Below, piece by piece: positions 31,570-43,509 of a stretch of DNA of 64,000 nt. The notes under the pieces are model-generated. The model saw only the letters and a list, made by a program, of their open reading frames with translations, did no database searches and was not told where the DNA came from. The stretch is from Gracilaria gracilis (taxonomy: Eukaryota > Rhodophyta > Florideophyceae > Gracilariales > Gracilariaceae): positions 1 to 64,000 of the forward strand of contig JARGSG010000116.1 in the NCBI GenBank assembly GCA_030374805.1. The letters run 5' to 3'. Position 1 is the first letter of the stretch, and every line of letters starts with the position of its first letter. Position numbers and translations under genes: made by a program.

Positions 31570-34560
31570 TGAAACCGAATGGGAAGAAGTGTTCTTGATG
31601 GCCTTGGAGAACTACAAGATACAGGTGGAGACGGGATTCCCATCCCGTACGACCAAAGCTCTCTTGGGAATCATGGATACAGGATCAGGTCCAAATATCA
31701 GGCACGCCAAACATCTCTTTTATGGTAATAAAGAATGATTTCGAACGAACAGGACCCCACGGGTGTCCAATGCGTCGAGAAAGCCCTTGAATCTTCTGGG
31801 CGCCATCTCTTTTCATACCCGGATCAGGAATCAGACAGTTCGAATTCCGCTCTCCGTGGCCACCAATTTGGCTCTAGACGTCCTCTTGAGTACTTCGTTC
31901 CTCGAAAGCAATGTACGCGCGATCTACTCTTGCGAACGCAAAGTAGCCATTTATGGTTCCACGCAATTTGCAATCGTTTGCGCTTTAAAAGGCCCCTTGG
32001 TTGAAAAAAAGGTGGTGGAACAACTCCCCCGGCGCACTTTCTCTAATAAATTTCCACTCGCTCGGACATTAATTATTCCACCTAAGACCAAACGAGAGAT
32101 ACCTTTTACTTGGGAGACAGCTGGTTTTTTCTCTTACAAAACCACTCGAAAACGGTAACAAGATATCTCTCCTTAATGGCCAATGGTATAATGTATATTG
32201 TTCCTGATCGCCCTCCTAGGGTCCTGATTAGAATCTTATCTAATCAGGAAGTGCTTATGTTAAAGAACGTGGTCATCGGGTTAGCACTCTCATCACCACG
32301 GATATATCCGTGGTGATTATATAATTTCATCGTTGGAAGTCCGTCCCAGTAGGTCCAGTCCTAAAGGAGGGGTGTAGAGCCCATACGGGAACACTGCGCA
32401 CCAAAATATGGCACATGACTCTCCGGGGAGACAAAAAGACTGGAAGGACATTTTACAGTTTGGCGAAGATTACTCATCCCATCAGGAAGAAATTTTGAAC
32501 TTTCTACACGTTTTCGAAGACATGTGGTATAACTAGCTTGGTAAGATCGATCCGGGCCTCCATAGAATTCTTCTTGACCCAGACTCAAAACCGGTACGTC
32601 TGTCGCCCTGCAGTGCCTGGTAAAAGTCCAGGGAACTAGAAAAGACTGAATTTCGGCGAATGATGGACGCCGGAACCCCCTAAGGCCGATAGGGCAAGCT
32701 CTGTAGCGTTTGATTTGAAGAAAGGCGGAACTTGGCGGTTTCGTATTGATTACAACAGGCTCAAAGTGGTGAACCCATAGGATGCATACCCCATCCCACG
32801 AATGGATGAATGTATAGATACTCTTGAGGAAGCTTCTATCTTTACAACTCATCATTCCAACCGTGGGTATGTGAACGTGAAAATTGCTGACGAAGATTGT
32901 GATAAGACGACCTTCACATCCTATATGGGTCGCTTTCGATCTACATGGATGTCTTGCGGGCTGAAAAACGCTCTATAAATCTTTCAGAGTGCATTAGAAA
33001 CTATCCTGAATAAGGTTTAATGACAGTACGCACTAGTATACATCGACGACTTGATCATCTTTTCAAGTTTTGTCGAGAAGCACTTCGACCAGTTCAGGCA
33101 TTTTCATATCCTTTTAAAGAACACAGGTGTTTCTCTGATGATAAATAACTGGTTTTTCATTCAGGCCTCAATGGACTACCTCGGACACTTCGTGAGACCT
33201 GCAAACCTGCATGTCTCACAATGGATGTGCAACGCCCTTCGACAGGCTAAGAAGCCTACGATCTAGACGGAGATAATGTTCTTTGTAGGTTCATGCAACT
33301 TCTTCAGACGCCCAGTTCCGAATTTCGCTCGCATTGTGGCTCCCCTGATAGGAAGCTGGAAGAAGGACAGCCAAACCACTTCGACATACTGAACAACGAA
33401 AGGTATCAAGTCGTTCAGGCCTTAACGGATCGTCTGATCTACATACCCATTCTGGCTCTCCTTGTACCGGGCCGTCCTTATATGTTGGACATGGACGCAT
33501 GCGACGTCCAAGTAGAGTGTAAATTGCTAGAGGAGCAGCCCAGTGGGAATGAATACAATCCCGTAGGATATTGCAGTCGTTCGCTTTCACGTGCCGAGCG
33601 CAAGTACATCATAACGTAGAAGGATTTCTTCGCTGTTTTGTGGCCGATGCTCTTTTTGAGGCCATATCTGGAAGGTGACCGATTCACGGTTAGGACTGAT
33701 CATCGATCACTGAGACGCATCCTAAATTGAATCGATTGTAGCAGAATGCTAGCGTGATGGAGACTTCATCTATCAGAATTTCAGTACGAATTCTGCATTG
33801 CGCTGGCGTCAAACACCGAGCGGCAGAAGTAGTGCCCCGTAAAGCCACTGATAGTTTGGGCGATACACTTCTCGAGAACGATAATCGGTGCTTCGCTATG
33901 GAACCCTCTGGAGACTAAAATTGTCTAGTGGCAAACGTGAGCGAAGAGGATACCATATATTAGAACGTACATCTCGATTTCAAGGAACCAGAGAAAAGCC
34001 CAGAACGGGAAGTAAGGATGGCTGTTGAACCCGAACAGAAGAAAGCTATGCCGATTGCGGTCGACGAATTTCTGGAGCAGCAGTAGCAAGAATCTTGGTG
34101 CAAGGAATTAGCCGAGGATGTGGAAAAATCACAGTCCCGATTTGGGTATGACCGCCATGGGTTTCTCGCTAGGACTTCGCCACGGGACGGAGCAATCTAG
34201 CGATTGGTGCCGTCTGCCCTACTACCGTGGTCTCTACTCATCTAATTACCCTCCCTTAGAGAGACATCATGGTGGGAGAAGGATTTACGTGGCCCTACTT
34301 CGATACTCTAATTGGCCATTCATGGCCGATGATGGGTGCAAAGCCGTCAAGGACTGTCGCTCCTGTGCAGCCACTAGAGCGACACTGTACAAGCATCAGA
34401 AGTTCTTCAAGTTGTTTCCTGCAGCAAGTCCACTGAAATTTGTAGCCATGGACAATTTGGGCCCATTTTCTAAAACCAAACACGGCAACAGATTCATTCT
34501 GCTTATTACGAACTACTTCTCCAAATTGTCACGGGCAACGCGCCTCAGGGCGTTTTCGTG
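31570..34560 (+). pseudogene. pol: G4 pol remnant: protease, RT, RNase H, partial integrase
   Basis: Protease shows IMDTGSGPNI near 31675. RT shows YIDDLIIFSS at about 33039-33068, with DYNR-like and GLKNA-like motifs upstream near 32750-32975. RNase H follows with LDMDACDVQVE (33485) and TVRTDHRSLRRIL (33688-33725). Integrase has HHGGRR...CRSC zinc-binding residues (34262-34370) and the start of its core, MDNLGPFSKTKHG. Numerous stops interrupt it. The catalytic integrase Asp-Glu part after 34560 is missing. Confidence 0.75.
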
Positions 34561-35250
34561 GCACGGTGATTTCATTATATGCAGATGTTTGAGGACAAAG
34601 CTTCGCCTAAGAAGGAGAGGAAGAAATGTAACTGTCTTCTATTGTTGCCACGTCACCTATGTGGGACTGCACAGTCCTCTTTACAGAACTTCTTACCGCT
34701 CACTGGTGCAAGCGTGCAAGGCGCGCGTGGTGCGCACGGCGCGCGAAACGCACCGCGCGACACAGGAGTGACCCGTTGGAGCACATGCGCGCACGCGCCA
34801 TATCGTCGGGCATTGAAATACAGTGGTACTGTGCGTCACCACGTGGCACGCGGCCAGCTTGTAACCGATTGGGTTGCAAGTAATGCCCATAGAGGGACGC
34901 GCGGAAACGACGAAAACTTTCAAGTATTGTGGCGTGGAAAGCATCTAAAAACACGGTATGCAAGCCGCTTAAACTCCCGGGTTGCCGAGCTATACAGCAA
35001 AAAAGAAACGGGCTTTTTCGACACCTCCCGGGTGAGAAATATTCGAACTCGCCTTGGAAGTCGCCGCGTTCGCCGCGGGGCACACGCGCGCGCATGCTAC
35101 CCCAGAAGGCATTCATTTGCATCGCTATCGCGCGTTACACTGATGTCATGCAGGCCACGATTTGATGCCGCACGAAGCGTGCAGGCCTGGGCACACGGCA
35201 CGTATGCAAACCGCCTCCCTGTAGGGTTTGACGGGCTGGAAGCTTTATTG
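34561..35250 (+). other. G4 3' non-coding region
   Basis: This G+C-rich segment follows the truncated integrase. Around 34985-35060 it resembles, in the element's orientation, the region of G1 near 700-560: both contain CGAG-TACAG, ATATT and CTCGCCTTG-AAGT strings in the same order. The 381-codon frame across it has a highly biased Arg/His composition and is treated as chance. Confidence 0.4.
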
Positions 35251-38200
35251 AAGCCCAACAACCCTGAATGGGAGAACCACTCGCCCCCACTACGGGTATG
35301 GCGACGTCAGCGAATTGCAAACGCCGTTGCGTTACAACCAGTCTCTTCACCCAATGGAGAACCAGGCCCAAGTAAGGGTGGACCTCCACCGAGTAGGGGC
35401 ACACGGTTGCCTTCTTGGGTTTCACCATCGCTCGCACCATCTCCCGCATCGAAATCAGTCTCAGCTGCACCTTTTATCTCAGGCACGTTCTGCCCGGCTT
35501 CCTCCCTTGGAGTAACAGCCATCTCAATGTGTTCCATCAGAGGAAGGGGCTGCCCGCTCTCCGTCGGAGGGCGTTTAGGACAATGCGGTAGAATGCGAGG
35601 GTATCCACCTATTTGGTGGCGCGATGAACGATCACGGACGTTTGGGTCCTCATGTCCGTACCCCGCATGGTTTCGTCTTGTGCTGTGGAGGGCACATGCC
35701 CCTCCAATTAGTGTTCCATTTTGAAACGGTCAAATGGGCAGTGAAATCGGTCAATATCTCCGTCGCGAGTAGGCCGCAATGCGTGGCCGCGATAGTAGGA
35801 AGCGCTTGACGCATGCCTACTATCTTCTAGAATACCATCCGTAGGAGGAAAACGTCGCGAACCAAAAAGTGGGCCCAGGTAAGCGCACCTAAAAGGAAAT
35901 TCGGATCCTGTAAATTCATGCGCCGGCATTTCGACTCAAGGGCTTTCAAGTAGCTCCCATGTTGGGACTGTACTCCCCTCCGGGAGTCATTTTCATACCA
36001 GTAACGGACCTGACCTACAAAAAGGTAAAAACCGCCGCTCCAACGGGAGCGACGATCATGTTTGGCCCATCCACGACGCCGCTGGAGGAGTGACCCACGC
36101 TGGGAACAACCAAGGCGATGGGATCAAAAGGTTTGGCGACAGCGCCACCAGATCCATGAGCCCCAGTGGTAGTACTGGACCTCCTTGGTCACCCAACGGG
36201 CCGCCATATTAAAAGCCGCAATAGAAGAGGCGACAAGAGGAGGAGACTACTCCTTCTCATCTTCGGCATCGCAATCCAACCGAAGCAAGGTCCCGGATTG
36301 GCTGGTGGTGACAGACAATGCGGCAGCGCAATGGGATTATGTGATCGAGACAGAACAAAACCAACCTCTTGGGGCCAGTACATGCCAAACTCCTGGGCAT
36401 CAGAGTTTGGCATTCTTTCCCCGACGGGTGAAAACGGTGGCATAGATTCGTACGCCTTTCCATCATCGCGGCCTGCCAGGTGTTTTGAAAATTCAAAGCA
36501 GGTGCCAGTCGCATAAATGTGCCATAGAAACCTTGGTGTATTGAACCAATCGATGCGGTTCACATTCGACAGCAGCGACCGAACATAGGCAAAGCTATAG
36601 TTGTAGACTGCGAGGGTGAGACATCGACTTCGAGTCACTGATCGGGCTCTTGCACTTCCCCATCCGCCCCGACAAGCTCACTTTTCAGGTCAAAGACGGC
36701 TGGAACGCGCACGAGATATGTCCGCGTGTCACCGTTCAAGACCGATTCCGACGACGAAGCCTCTTCAGCCATACTTTGGAGCTTCCATTAATGCAGAAAG
36801 ACACCCTAACGGGATTCGAGTATCGTAAACGGTCGAGTTTGAAAACGGACAAGGCGTTCGTCTCACCCACTGAGGGACTGAAACACTCCGCCCTACTGGC
36901 ACCGTGACACCTGTTGCAGACAATTGCTGTTGAATCCGACACTGTCGTAGTTGACATAATTCAGCAACATGAGCGCATCTCCCGCGATTGAATAGTTGTT
37001 GCGCCCCCGTCTGCCGGAAACGACCCATCAAATAGATATTCTGCCGCGGGAGCAGAAACAAATACTACGGACACACCGGACCCACCCCCATCGACCGCCC
37101 TAGGGAGTTGCCACACCCCAATAGAAGACTCTTTGTTATGCGGATATTATCGGACTCTACGCGCCCTGGTGCTTTGCTGACTGAATACCCACCATCTGGC
37201 GTTATTACTAGCCGCCTTAGCGCGGTGACACCCACTCCCCATGTCGCCCCACCTAAGAAAGGGGAGAGAATCGTCAATTCCGCGCCATCACGTGATGAAT
37301 CTCGTGATGCAGGGAAAGCTGACGCTACGCGTAAGCGATCAAAGCTCTATCGGGAGCCTCGCGTCTCGTCAAAGTCGTCGTTTGTCAACGTAGAGGTATA
37401 ATCTTCACTAGAAACTGCCATTGCGCGGGACAGTACCGAGGAGACTCACTCATTACCGGTGAAGCCATTGCGTATACCGCATATTGCTCCCTAAGTGACT
37501 TCCTATGAACATCGAAATTGTCTTAAACGTTTCGTAAATGTGGACGAAAGTAGTACCCAATTCTGCAAAATCATTCAAAACTGGGTGGAAAATTTTGTTG
37601 GCGTTAGAATATGACTGTCACTCAGAACCTTAATGCCCACATTTTGCCCTTATTTTGGACAAACTTAGGCCATATAATTTTACCCATGACCGACGTCTTT
37701 TCACCTGAAAAGCACTTCAAGCAAATTTCGAACCTAAGTGTACCACTATAGTTTAACTTTGGGCCATGCTTGGGACACTTTCGAAGCTCGTATTCGACTA
37801 CGACCCACACCGAAGTAAAAACTTCCCAAGTGGCCATTGAGCTCGCAAGTACAAGACGGAGAAGAGTAGTCGGAGATTTAGTCGCCCAGAACGTCTAATG
37901 CGGAGCACATTTTGAACATATGGTGAACTGCCCAGCAGGGAAGCGCGAGCCGTAGCACACAGATTGCAACTGTAACGGAGAGCAGCGCAGCGAGCGATTC
38001 ACAACTAAAAGACAAGCTGGAACCTCCCGAGCACATGGAGGCGGAACGTCCCACGGCGCAGACCAATAGCGGGCACGTTGAGAACGCCACGTGCAACCAG
38101 GTTCAATCAGGGTTACTGTTGACACGAGCGCCTTCGACGACACACACAACTCATTCAAAACGTTCGCTACCACGCAAATGTGCAGTACATCCCCCTGGGA

Positions 38201-38800
38201 CTCCTGCGGAAGAAGAAACTCTACCAAACCAAGGAACCGGGGTCACAGGCACTGCGAGAATCGCTTAAATCGACCCAAGTATGGGACCACACCGCGAAAT
38301 CACAGTGCCACCAAGTGTGTTGGGCAGCACTCGGTCTAACCAAAGCGCCCATGCAGCGCCACACACGGAGATGTCACCAGAAAGTTCTCCAAAGAAGTAT
38401 GTCTTAATCACATTGCAAGGCCTGAAATTCTTCTGACAGGAGTTCGTAGCCGACCACCTCGTGAAACACTCATAGCCTCCATTGGGGTACATACAGTAGC
38501 TCGTACATTGGTATGGCTACAGGCCCGAGGCTGGCTCGGATGAGCCCATCGAGCATCTCCCATGATCGAAAGTGGTACAATACCATCGAAGTACCCTCGC
38601 GGGTCTCCCGGCGACAGTTGTCAATTCCCAAGTGGGATATCACGCCCTAAAGGAAAAGACGCTAGCTCACATAGACGGAAGTTCAGGAGCGAAAGAAGAC
38701 GAAACTGGCACTTTGAAAACGAAAATATACGTCATAGAAAGAAGTATGTTTAATGTCCATCAAGGTTACATCCTAAGAAAAAACTAAATAGCGGGATTCT
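35251..38800. other. Unassigned region right of G4
   Basis: No frame here matches a family I know. The best candidates are on the minus strand: 35537-35307 (Glu/Gly/Pro-rich, like a retrotransposon inter-domain linker) and 36638-36189 (149 codons, also open in another frame). A 35000-36300 stretch has elevated CpG. The rest alternates between strands with short frames. It could be several decayed retroelement pieces. Confidence 0.3.
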
Positions 38801-38813
38801 GGTGGAAAATAGA

Positions 38814-39155
38814 CTAGTCCTCCGACCCTTCGTTGGAAAAGCCCGGACTCTCGTCGCCACTACCCCCATTGCTGGGGTCGAATCGGCCAGTAAGGCGTAC
38901 AGCCAACGCTTCCCGCATTGCGGCAACGTCCCCCCTCGCAAAATTTGTGCAAAGCTCAACTCTTTGGAGGAGCTGAGCGATGACAGCCACATCACCAGCC
39001 CCACCTACAGAGGCCAGGGCTGCGGGAATCTCGGTCACGTCGGGTTTGCCTGGAAGGGAAGCCACCACGGCGCCTATAGATAAATGTTCGGGCTCGGGTG
39101 GATTCATCGACTCAGATTTCGCCGCTGCCAGCGCTGCCGTGTCGTTGGAGGTCAA
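38814..39155 (-). CDS. Hypothetical protein, Ala/Gly/Val-rich
   Basis: An open frame of 113 codons with balanced, soluble-protein composition runs from a non-ATG start (the frame stays open about 20 codons further upstream) to SNEGSED. It contains a possible helical segment, AGDVAVIAQLLQRVELC. No domain is recognised. It lies downstream of and on the same strand as the long frames at 39463-40856 and could belong to the same decayed retroelement or to an interrupted gene. Confidence 0.3.
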   Translation of the reverse strand: MTSNDTAALAAAKSESMNPPEPEHLSIGAVVASLPGKPDVTEIPAALASVGGAGDVAVIAQLLQRVELCTNFARGDVAAMREALAVRLTGRFDPSNGGSGDESPGFSNEGSED

Positions 39156-39462
39156 CCTAGCTACAATGATGGAACAAACTACTTTGACTACGTCGTCGAC
39201 ATACCTTATCTATATGTTTTCGTCCTTTATTTGATCGTCGTTACTGCCGCAGCCGTGGCAAAACTCGTCGGCGTCAACCAGCGCCAACGAAACCAACAAG
39301 ATGTCCGTAAGAGATGTACCTTGGAGCCATCTGGAGAGCTGCCGCCTCAGTTGCGGTGATCTGTCGCACCTCTCAGGGGTGGGAAAAGATGAAGTCTCTT
39401 GCCAATGGCGTGCGTCGTCCCCGAGACTGGTAGAAACCGTCGGCCTCGTAGCCGCGGCGGGT

Positions 39463-40856
39463 TTAAGTGAAGAGCACGCTTACCTTATCAGCTTGGTCGA
39501 CCACGTCGAAGAGCACACGAACTTCTTCGGAATTTTTCCTAACTGAGAGAGCCCTGCAACGATAGTTCTCGGATACACGCACGTGGGCGAGGCCGAATGT
39601 ACAACAGTCGACACTCGTCATATACGTCCAATTGAAAACAGCCGCCGTGCAAATTGCCCACTTGGTGAGCATAACGGACCGCAGTCTGAAACACGGATCC
39701 GCAATGCCGCATGAGCCCGAATAGAAGTTGACCAGGGGCAACTCAACGTAGCAACCACGATACACCTCCACAGAGAACCACCGAATGGGAATGGGAACGT
39801 ACCGGCCCAGCAGGTGACTTTGCCGAATTCGATTGATATCTGTGTTTTGATACGAGAGGAGAAACCCGAGTCGGGAACGCGCACGACGCCCATCGCAGAT
39901 GAAAATCTGTAACCACCGGTAACGGGACCACTGGCAAAGATGCCTGAACTCCGCACGGAGGATTGGATGAATCCAAAACACCGCCTCTTGACGTAAAACG
40001 GGACTTCTTTTCCAAAAGTAAGTCTCGATAACTGCCAAGCTAGTGCAGCGTGAAATCTCACCTTGTGTAGAGTGTAACCGGAGATTTAAGCTGAAGGAAT
40101 CAAGAATTGAGCTCTCGAAGCTCGCCCGGCTGTGCCGGGCGTACCCCAAGCAAGCCCACGTCGTTTGAGCAGAAGCCAGCAATCCGCCTGAAAGCTGCAG
40201 AACTGCGTCAGGAAAAAGGGTCACCCGTCGAAGCCAATTCAACCAAACGAAGAATATCGCCGGAAGAGTTTTGAAAAGACGATCGGTACCGTCACCATAA
40301 GATGCGATGACCTTCTCGTTGAAAACGGGTGTAGGTTGAAACAACGAAGCAGCCTGGAGGAGATGCGCTTGAATGCGAGGGTTCTGTCTGAATAACTCGT
40401 CGTAGGAAGGCCATGGCACTTCACGCATGATGTAACCACGTGGCTGCTGCCCGGAAGGAGAATATGCCCGCCACTGGCGCTGCTGCCCTGGGACGCCCCA
40501 AAAGTATTGCTTCTTTGCTGAAGAGGCACGGGACAAAACCCTGAGAAGTACCTCGGGCTCTGAGGCTGACGGCTCATCGCGCAAGTCACTCGAGCGACCA
40601 CAGAAAGATTGGTAGTAGGACTGCGAGAGCGAGGAGCAGACTGTTGTGAACATAAATGGTCGTCACTGGAGCGATGTTGCCACTGTCGTGTGGTAGTGAC
40701 TTGGTCTTTGCGAGGTGAGGTAGAATTCGAAGACCTCGCGGACGCGCTTCTATGCCCATCGTTGGGAGTTCGACCCGCCATTGCTACGGCGCGGCTCACT
40801 CTTAAGGAGGGGGATATGAAGGAAAACACTTCTTGGAGGCGATTGGACGGCCTCAA
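39463..40856 (-). pseudogene. Long minus-strand coding remnant, gag-like start
   Basis: A frame from 40856 has an internal ATG giving MAGRTPNDGHRSASARSSNS, a Ser/Arg-rich start typical of retroelement Gag proteins. A second frame of 396 codons (40653-39463) follows after one frame change, with REVPWPSYDELFRQNPRIQA and AIFFVWLNWLRRVTLFP. No zinc knuckle or catalytic motif is present, so the family is unknown. The end of the long frame coincides with AAG|GTAAGC, which looks like a splice donor, so an intron-containing host gene is an alternative. It is the longest unexplained open frame in the window. Confidence 0.35.
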
Positions 40857-41929
40857 TTAATTTCCGTATCATGCGTTAGTAGATATATATGAGCTACACC
40901 ACTATTAGCGTGTTGCATTGCTGAATTAATTTCCACAGATATACACGTGAATTGCATGACTTGATGTCCCTCTTAGCAGATGTGAGTAGCACACGTATAG
41001 CATGGATAAGCTGTAGGCAGTGCATTGAGCCTTTCTGTATTTAATTAAATATTATAAAGCTCATTTTGCCCGGCGCACCCACTTTCAGTGGTGCGCCGAA
41101 CTCAATACCTAGAGAATTCAGCATTCTACCCTCAATTACATTACCCCTTGCCAGACAGGAGCTTCTGGCTCTAACTATCACGCCCTCGCGGGGTTTTTAC
41201 CTCTAAGTGGAGTGAAGACCGTGTTGTTTATGTAAAGTTACCCACCATTGTGAGGCTCAGAGTATAACCACTATTTTTTTTGTTTCGTTCCGACCTATTG
41301 TCGTATACTCACCCCTGTATTGGGTTTGTTCTACTTCTTCTATCTTTTCTTCACTCTGGTGGTTCTCTTTCTAGAACTAGCGAAGGTCAAACGTGGATTT
41401 CATTGCAATCAGCATCAAAATCTCAGTATAAAATCCGGTACGTTTTATGATTGGTTTTTAGTTTGTGGGGAGTTCTCAACAACCAGGTACTACCGAAAAT
41501 ATTTTCACATTATTTGTTGGTAAGACTACCAGTGCCTCACGTTCCTACAATACCTAACGCTGTTGAGACAACAGAACATTAAAAAGACCGCCCTTTCCGT
41601 CCTGTGCAAATGATAAGAAACAAAAGATAGATATAATACCGTGGTTGAAAGACAGCCTCTGCTCAAAGAATTGGAAAAGATTTTTGGCATTGCGCAACGT
41701 CAAAATTTCACAACAGGTAATGTATTATTTGTGATCTTCTGATGCAACAGCGACACCCCACTAACGCTTCATCTCTGTGTTGTGCATGCGTTACAAGCGC
41801 AGTGTATACAGCCGTAGAAGAGCTTCCTAAAAGCGATCCTTCGAGAAATGCCAAGGACTACGCAGACCCGTGCTTTTGTAAATCTGTTTTTGCCTATATT
41901 TCTTTGGAAATTCAAGGATGGTGGATATG
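40857..41929. other. AT-rich gap left of G3
   Basis: About 1.1 kb with only short frames (up to 68 codons). No feature could be supported. The right border is the left LTR of G3. Confidence 0.4.
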
Positions 41930-42473
41930 TGTGGTGTAATGTTCAAAGAGGGAGAGAGGTCTTGACACGAGAGCGGCGGCAGCGTACAGTCGTGTCACTG
42001 TAATGAATCCGAACGGGAAGAAGGGTCGGAAGCACCGGGCGGACGAAAGGAGAGTGAACGGTTGGTATCACCAGAAATGTACTGGAACGTGCGGAAGGGT
42101 ACGAACGGTTTGATATGCACAATAAAGAAGTAGCCGTGCGGTCTATCGTGAGTGCAAACTAATGAAGAATAATTTCGGCAGAAGATGCTTGTCGTTCACG
42201 ATTAGGGCCTCGGGAGATCCGAGCTACGACTAAAATATCGGGTCTGGGCCCCCTACTGACTACTCTACGATCGGTCTAATTTGCATTGCCACTACCCAGC
42301 TCCACACATCTCGCACACGTCTTCAACTCGTACGCTGTGCCAAACCGTCCGGCACTCGATCACCAGATCGTGCAATCGGAGGTGCCACTGCACCGACCCA
42401 CCGTGCACTACCTCTTTGTACGTGAACGGCCAATAGTATACACCGCGCACCAACTCGGGCCCACTATGCTACA
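41930..42473 (-). repeat. G3 3' LTR
   Basis: It matches 51291-51842 with high similarity, including GCGGCGGCAGCGTACAGTCG and the ATCACCAGATCGT-containing segment. On the minus strand it starts TGTAGCATAG and ends ACCACA, giving the usual TG...CA ends. Several substitutions separate the two LTRs, so the insertion is not recent. Confidence 0.85.
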
Positions 42474-42486
42474 GATCCCTCTCCTA
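42474..42486 (-). promoter_or_regulatory. G3 polypurine tract
   Basis: Read on the minus strand, AGGAGAGGGATC immediately precedes the LTR start TGTAGC. This is the position and composition expected for the plus-strand primer. Confidence 0.55.
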
Positions 42487-42574
42487 CACTAGTCCTCCGT
42501 TTTCGAAGCGGAGCGTAACATCACCAAGTCGCTACTTCTATGTCCGCGTTGTTAAGAGGGCGCCATCGTATCCG

Positions 42575-43230
42575 TTTGGAAAATTTGCCCGGAGAGGGCG
42601 CGGCGAAGCCACGGCAAAATTTCCTGAACGGAAGAGACACAAGGAGCATATGAAGCAGTGATAAAGTTCGAACCGAACGGTACGATACGTGCGGATACAC
42701 GAAAGGCATATCAGGGATGCAATACACGTTCCACCGAGTGTACGCACAGGTCTATAACTGTACAGACCACACGTTGCATTTTGCATACTGACGTCGTCCA
42801 AGACGCTTCACACGCACAAGTCCGATCGGAAATGTACTGCTCGTCCCGTCGGAAGTCCACAATGGTCGCTATACGTGCGCCAAGACCGTTCCAAGTCCGT
42901 ACGGTGAACTGACGGTGCAGTGTCCACTTTGGGAAATTTCCCGGGAAGGGCGGGGCGAATCCATAGCAAACTTTCCTGAACTTAGCGGCGAGGGGAACTT
43001 GAGCACGAGTGGTAGATTTCGGGCCGAACGGGAGGATACAAGCTAGCACGCCGGGAGGTAGATCAGGGACGCACCAAGCGTTTGTCCAAGGCATACGAAG
43101 CGGTCCATAGCGGCATGATCCACGCGATGGCCAACACGTACGGGCGTCGCTTAAGTGCGATCGAAAGCATGCCAGTCGTTCCATAAGGAGCCTATGACGG
43201 TCACCATACGGGCGCACCGGGCGGAGCTTA
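42575..43230 (+). repeat. Imperfect 353-bp tandem duplication in the G3 3' region
   Basis: TTTGGAAAATTTGCCCGGAG at 42575 recurs as TTTGGGAAATTTCCCGGGAA at 42928, followed by parallel strings (TTTCCTGAAC, CGAACGG, ATCAGGGA-GCA). The two units are diverged by many substitutions, so the duplication is old. It lies in the non-coding part between the lost pol end and the LTR. Confidence 0.6.
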
Positions 43231-43322
43231 CAAGCTTTCAGCTCCGCAGGCCGCGAGCTGTGCGTGTGGCGCTAATAGGTCAGGAAAACGCGCCAAGTGC
43301 GTGCTGACTCCACACGGTAAAA

Positions 43323-43509
43323 GGGACGTGCCGGTGTGTTGTGTTGCTTCGTCGGTGCATTGATGAAGCGCCACGACACTTCAGTCCACTATTTCAGGCT
43401 CTCGTTTAAATAAAAGGAAAATATAAATTTTTTGGGACAGTGGACTGGGCGGGCATGGCGCTTCATTGATGCACCGATGAAGCGCCACGCTACCTCGGTC
43501 TGCTGTTCA
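43323..43509. repeat. Second composite palindrome unit (palindromes 4 and 5)
   Basis: Palindrome 4 (about 43323-43395) and palindrome 5 (43434-43509) share the core GCTTCAT-GGTGCA-GATGAAGC and the GGGACAG ends of the copies at 14727-15138. They are joined by a spacer of about 41 bases containing CAGGCTCTCGTTTAAA, related to the spacer at 15020-15062. The whole unit is more diverged than the first one. It lies in a different context, so it is mobile or has been duplicated. Confidence 0.78.

Larger units (their letters stand above)
28985..35250 (+). mobile_element. Decayed Ty3/gypsy retrotransposon (copy G4)
   Basis: A plus-strand element can be traced through a degraded primer binding site (29533-29550), gag, protease, RT, RNase H and the zinc-binding part of integrase. 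The integrase core is lost after about 34560, and a G+C-rich segment resembling the 3' non-coding region of G1 follows. The density of stops and frameshifts is much higher than in G1, so this is an older copy. Borders are approximate because no LTR pair could be matched. Confidence 0.72.

Noticed and set aside
34579-35724. 381-codon plus-strand frame
   Set aside because: Its composition is dominated by Arg, His and Ala in CpG-rich DNA, it overlaps open frames on the other strand, and it corresponds to non-coding sequence in G1.
39150-39234. YVDD string on the minus strand as a reverse transcriptase active site
   Set aside because: No other RT motif surrounds it and the adjoining sequence is alanine-rich; treated as coincidence.
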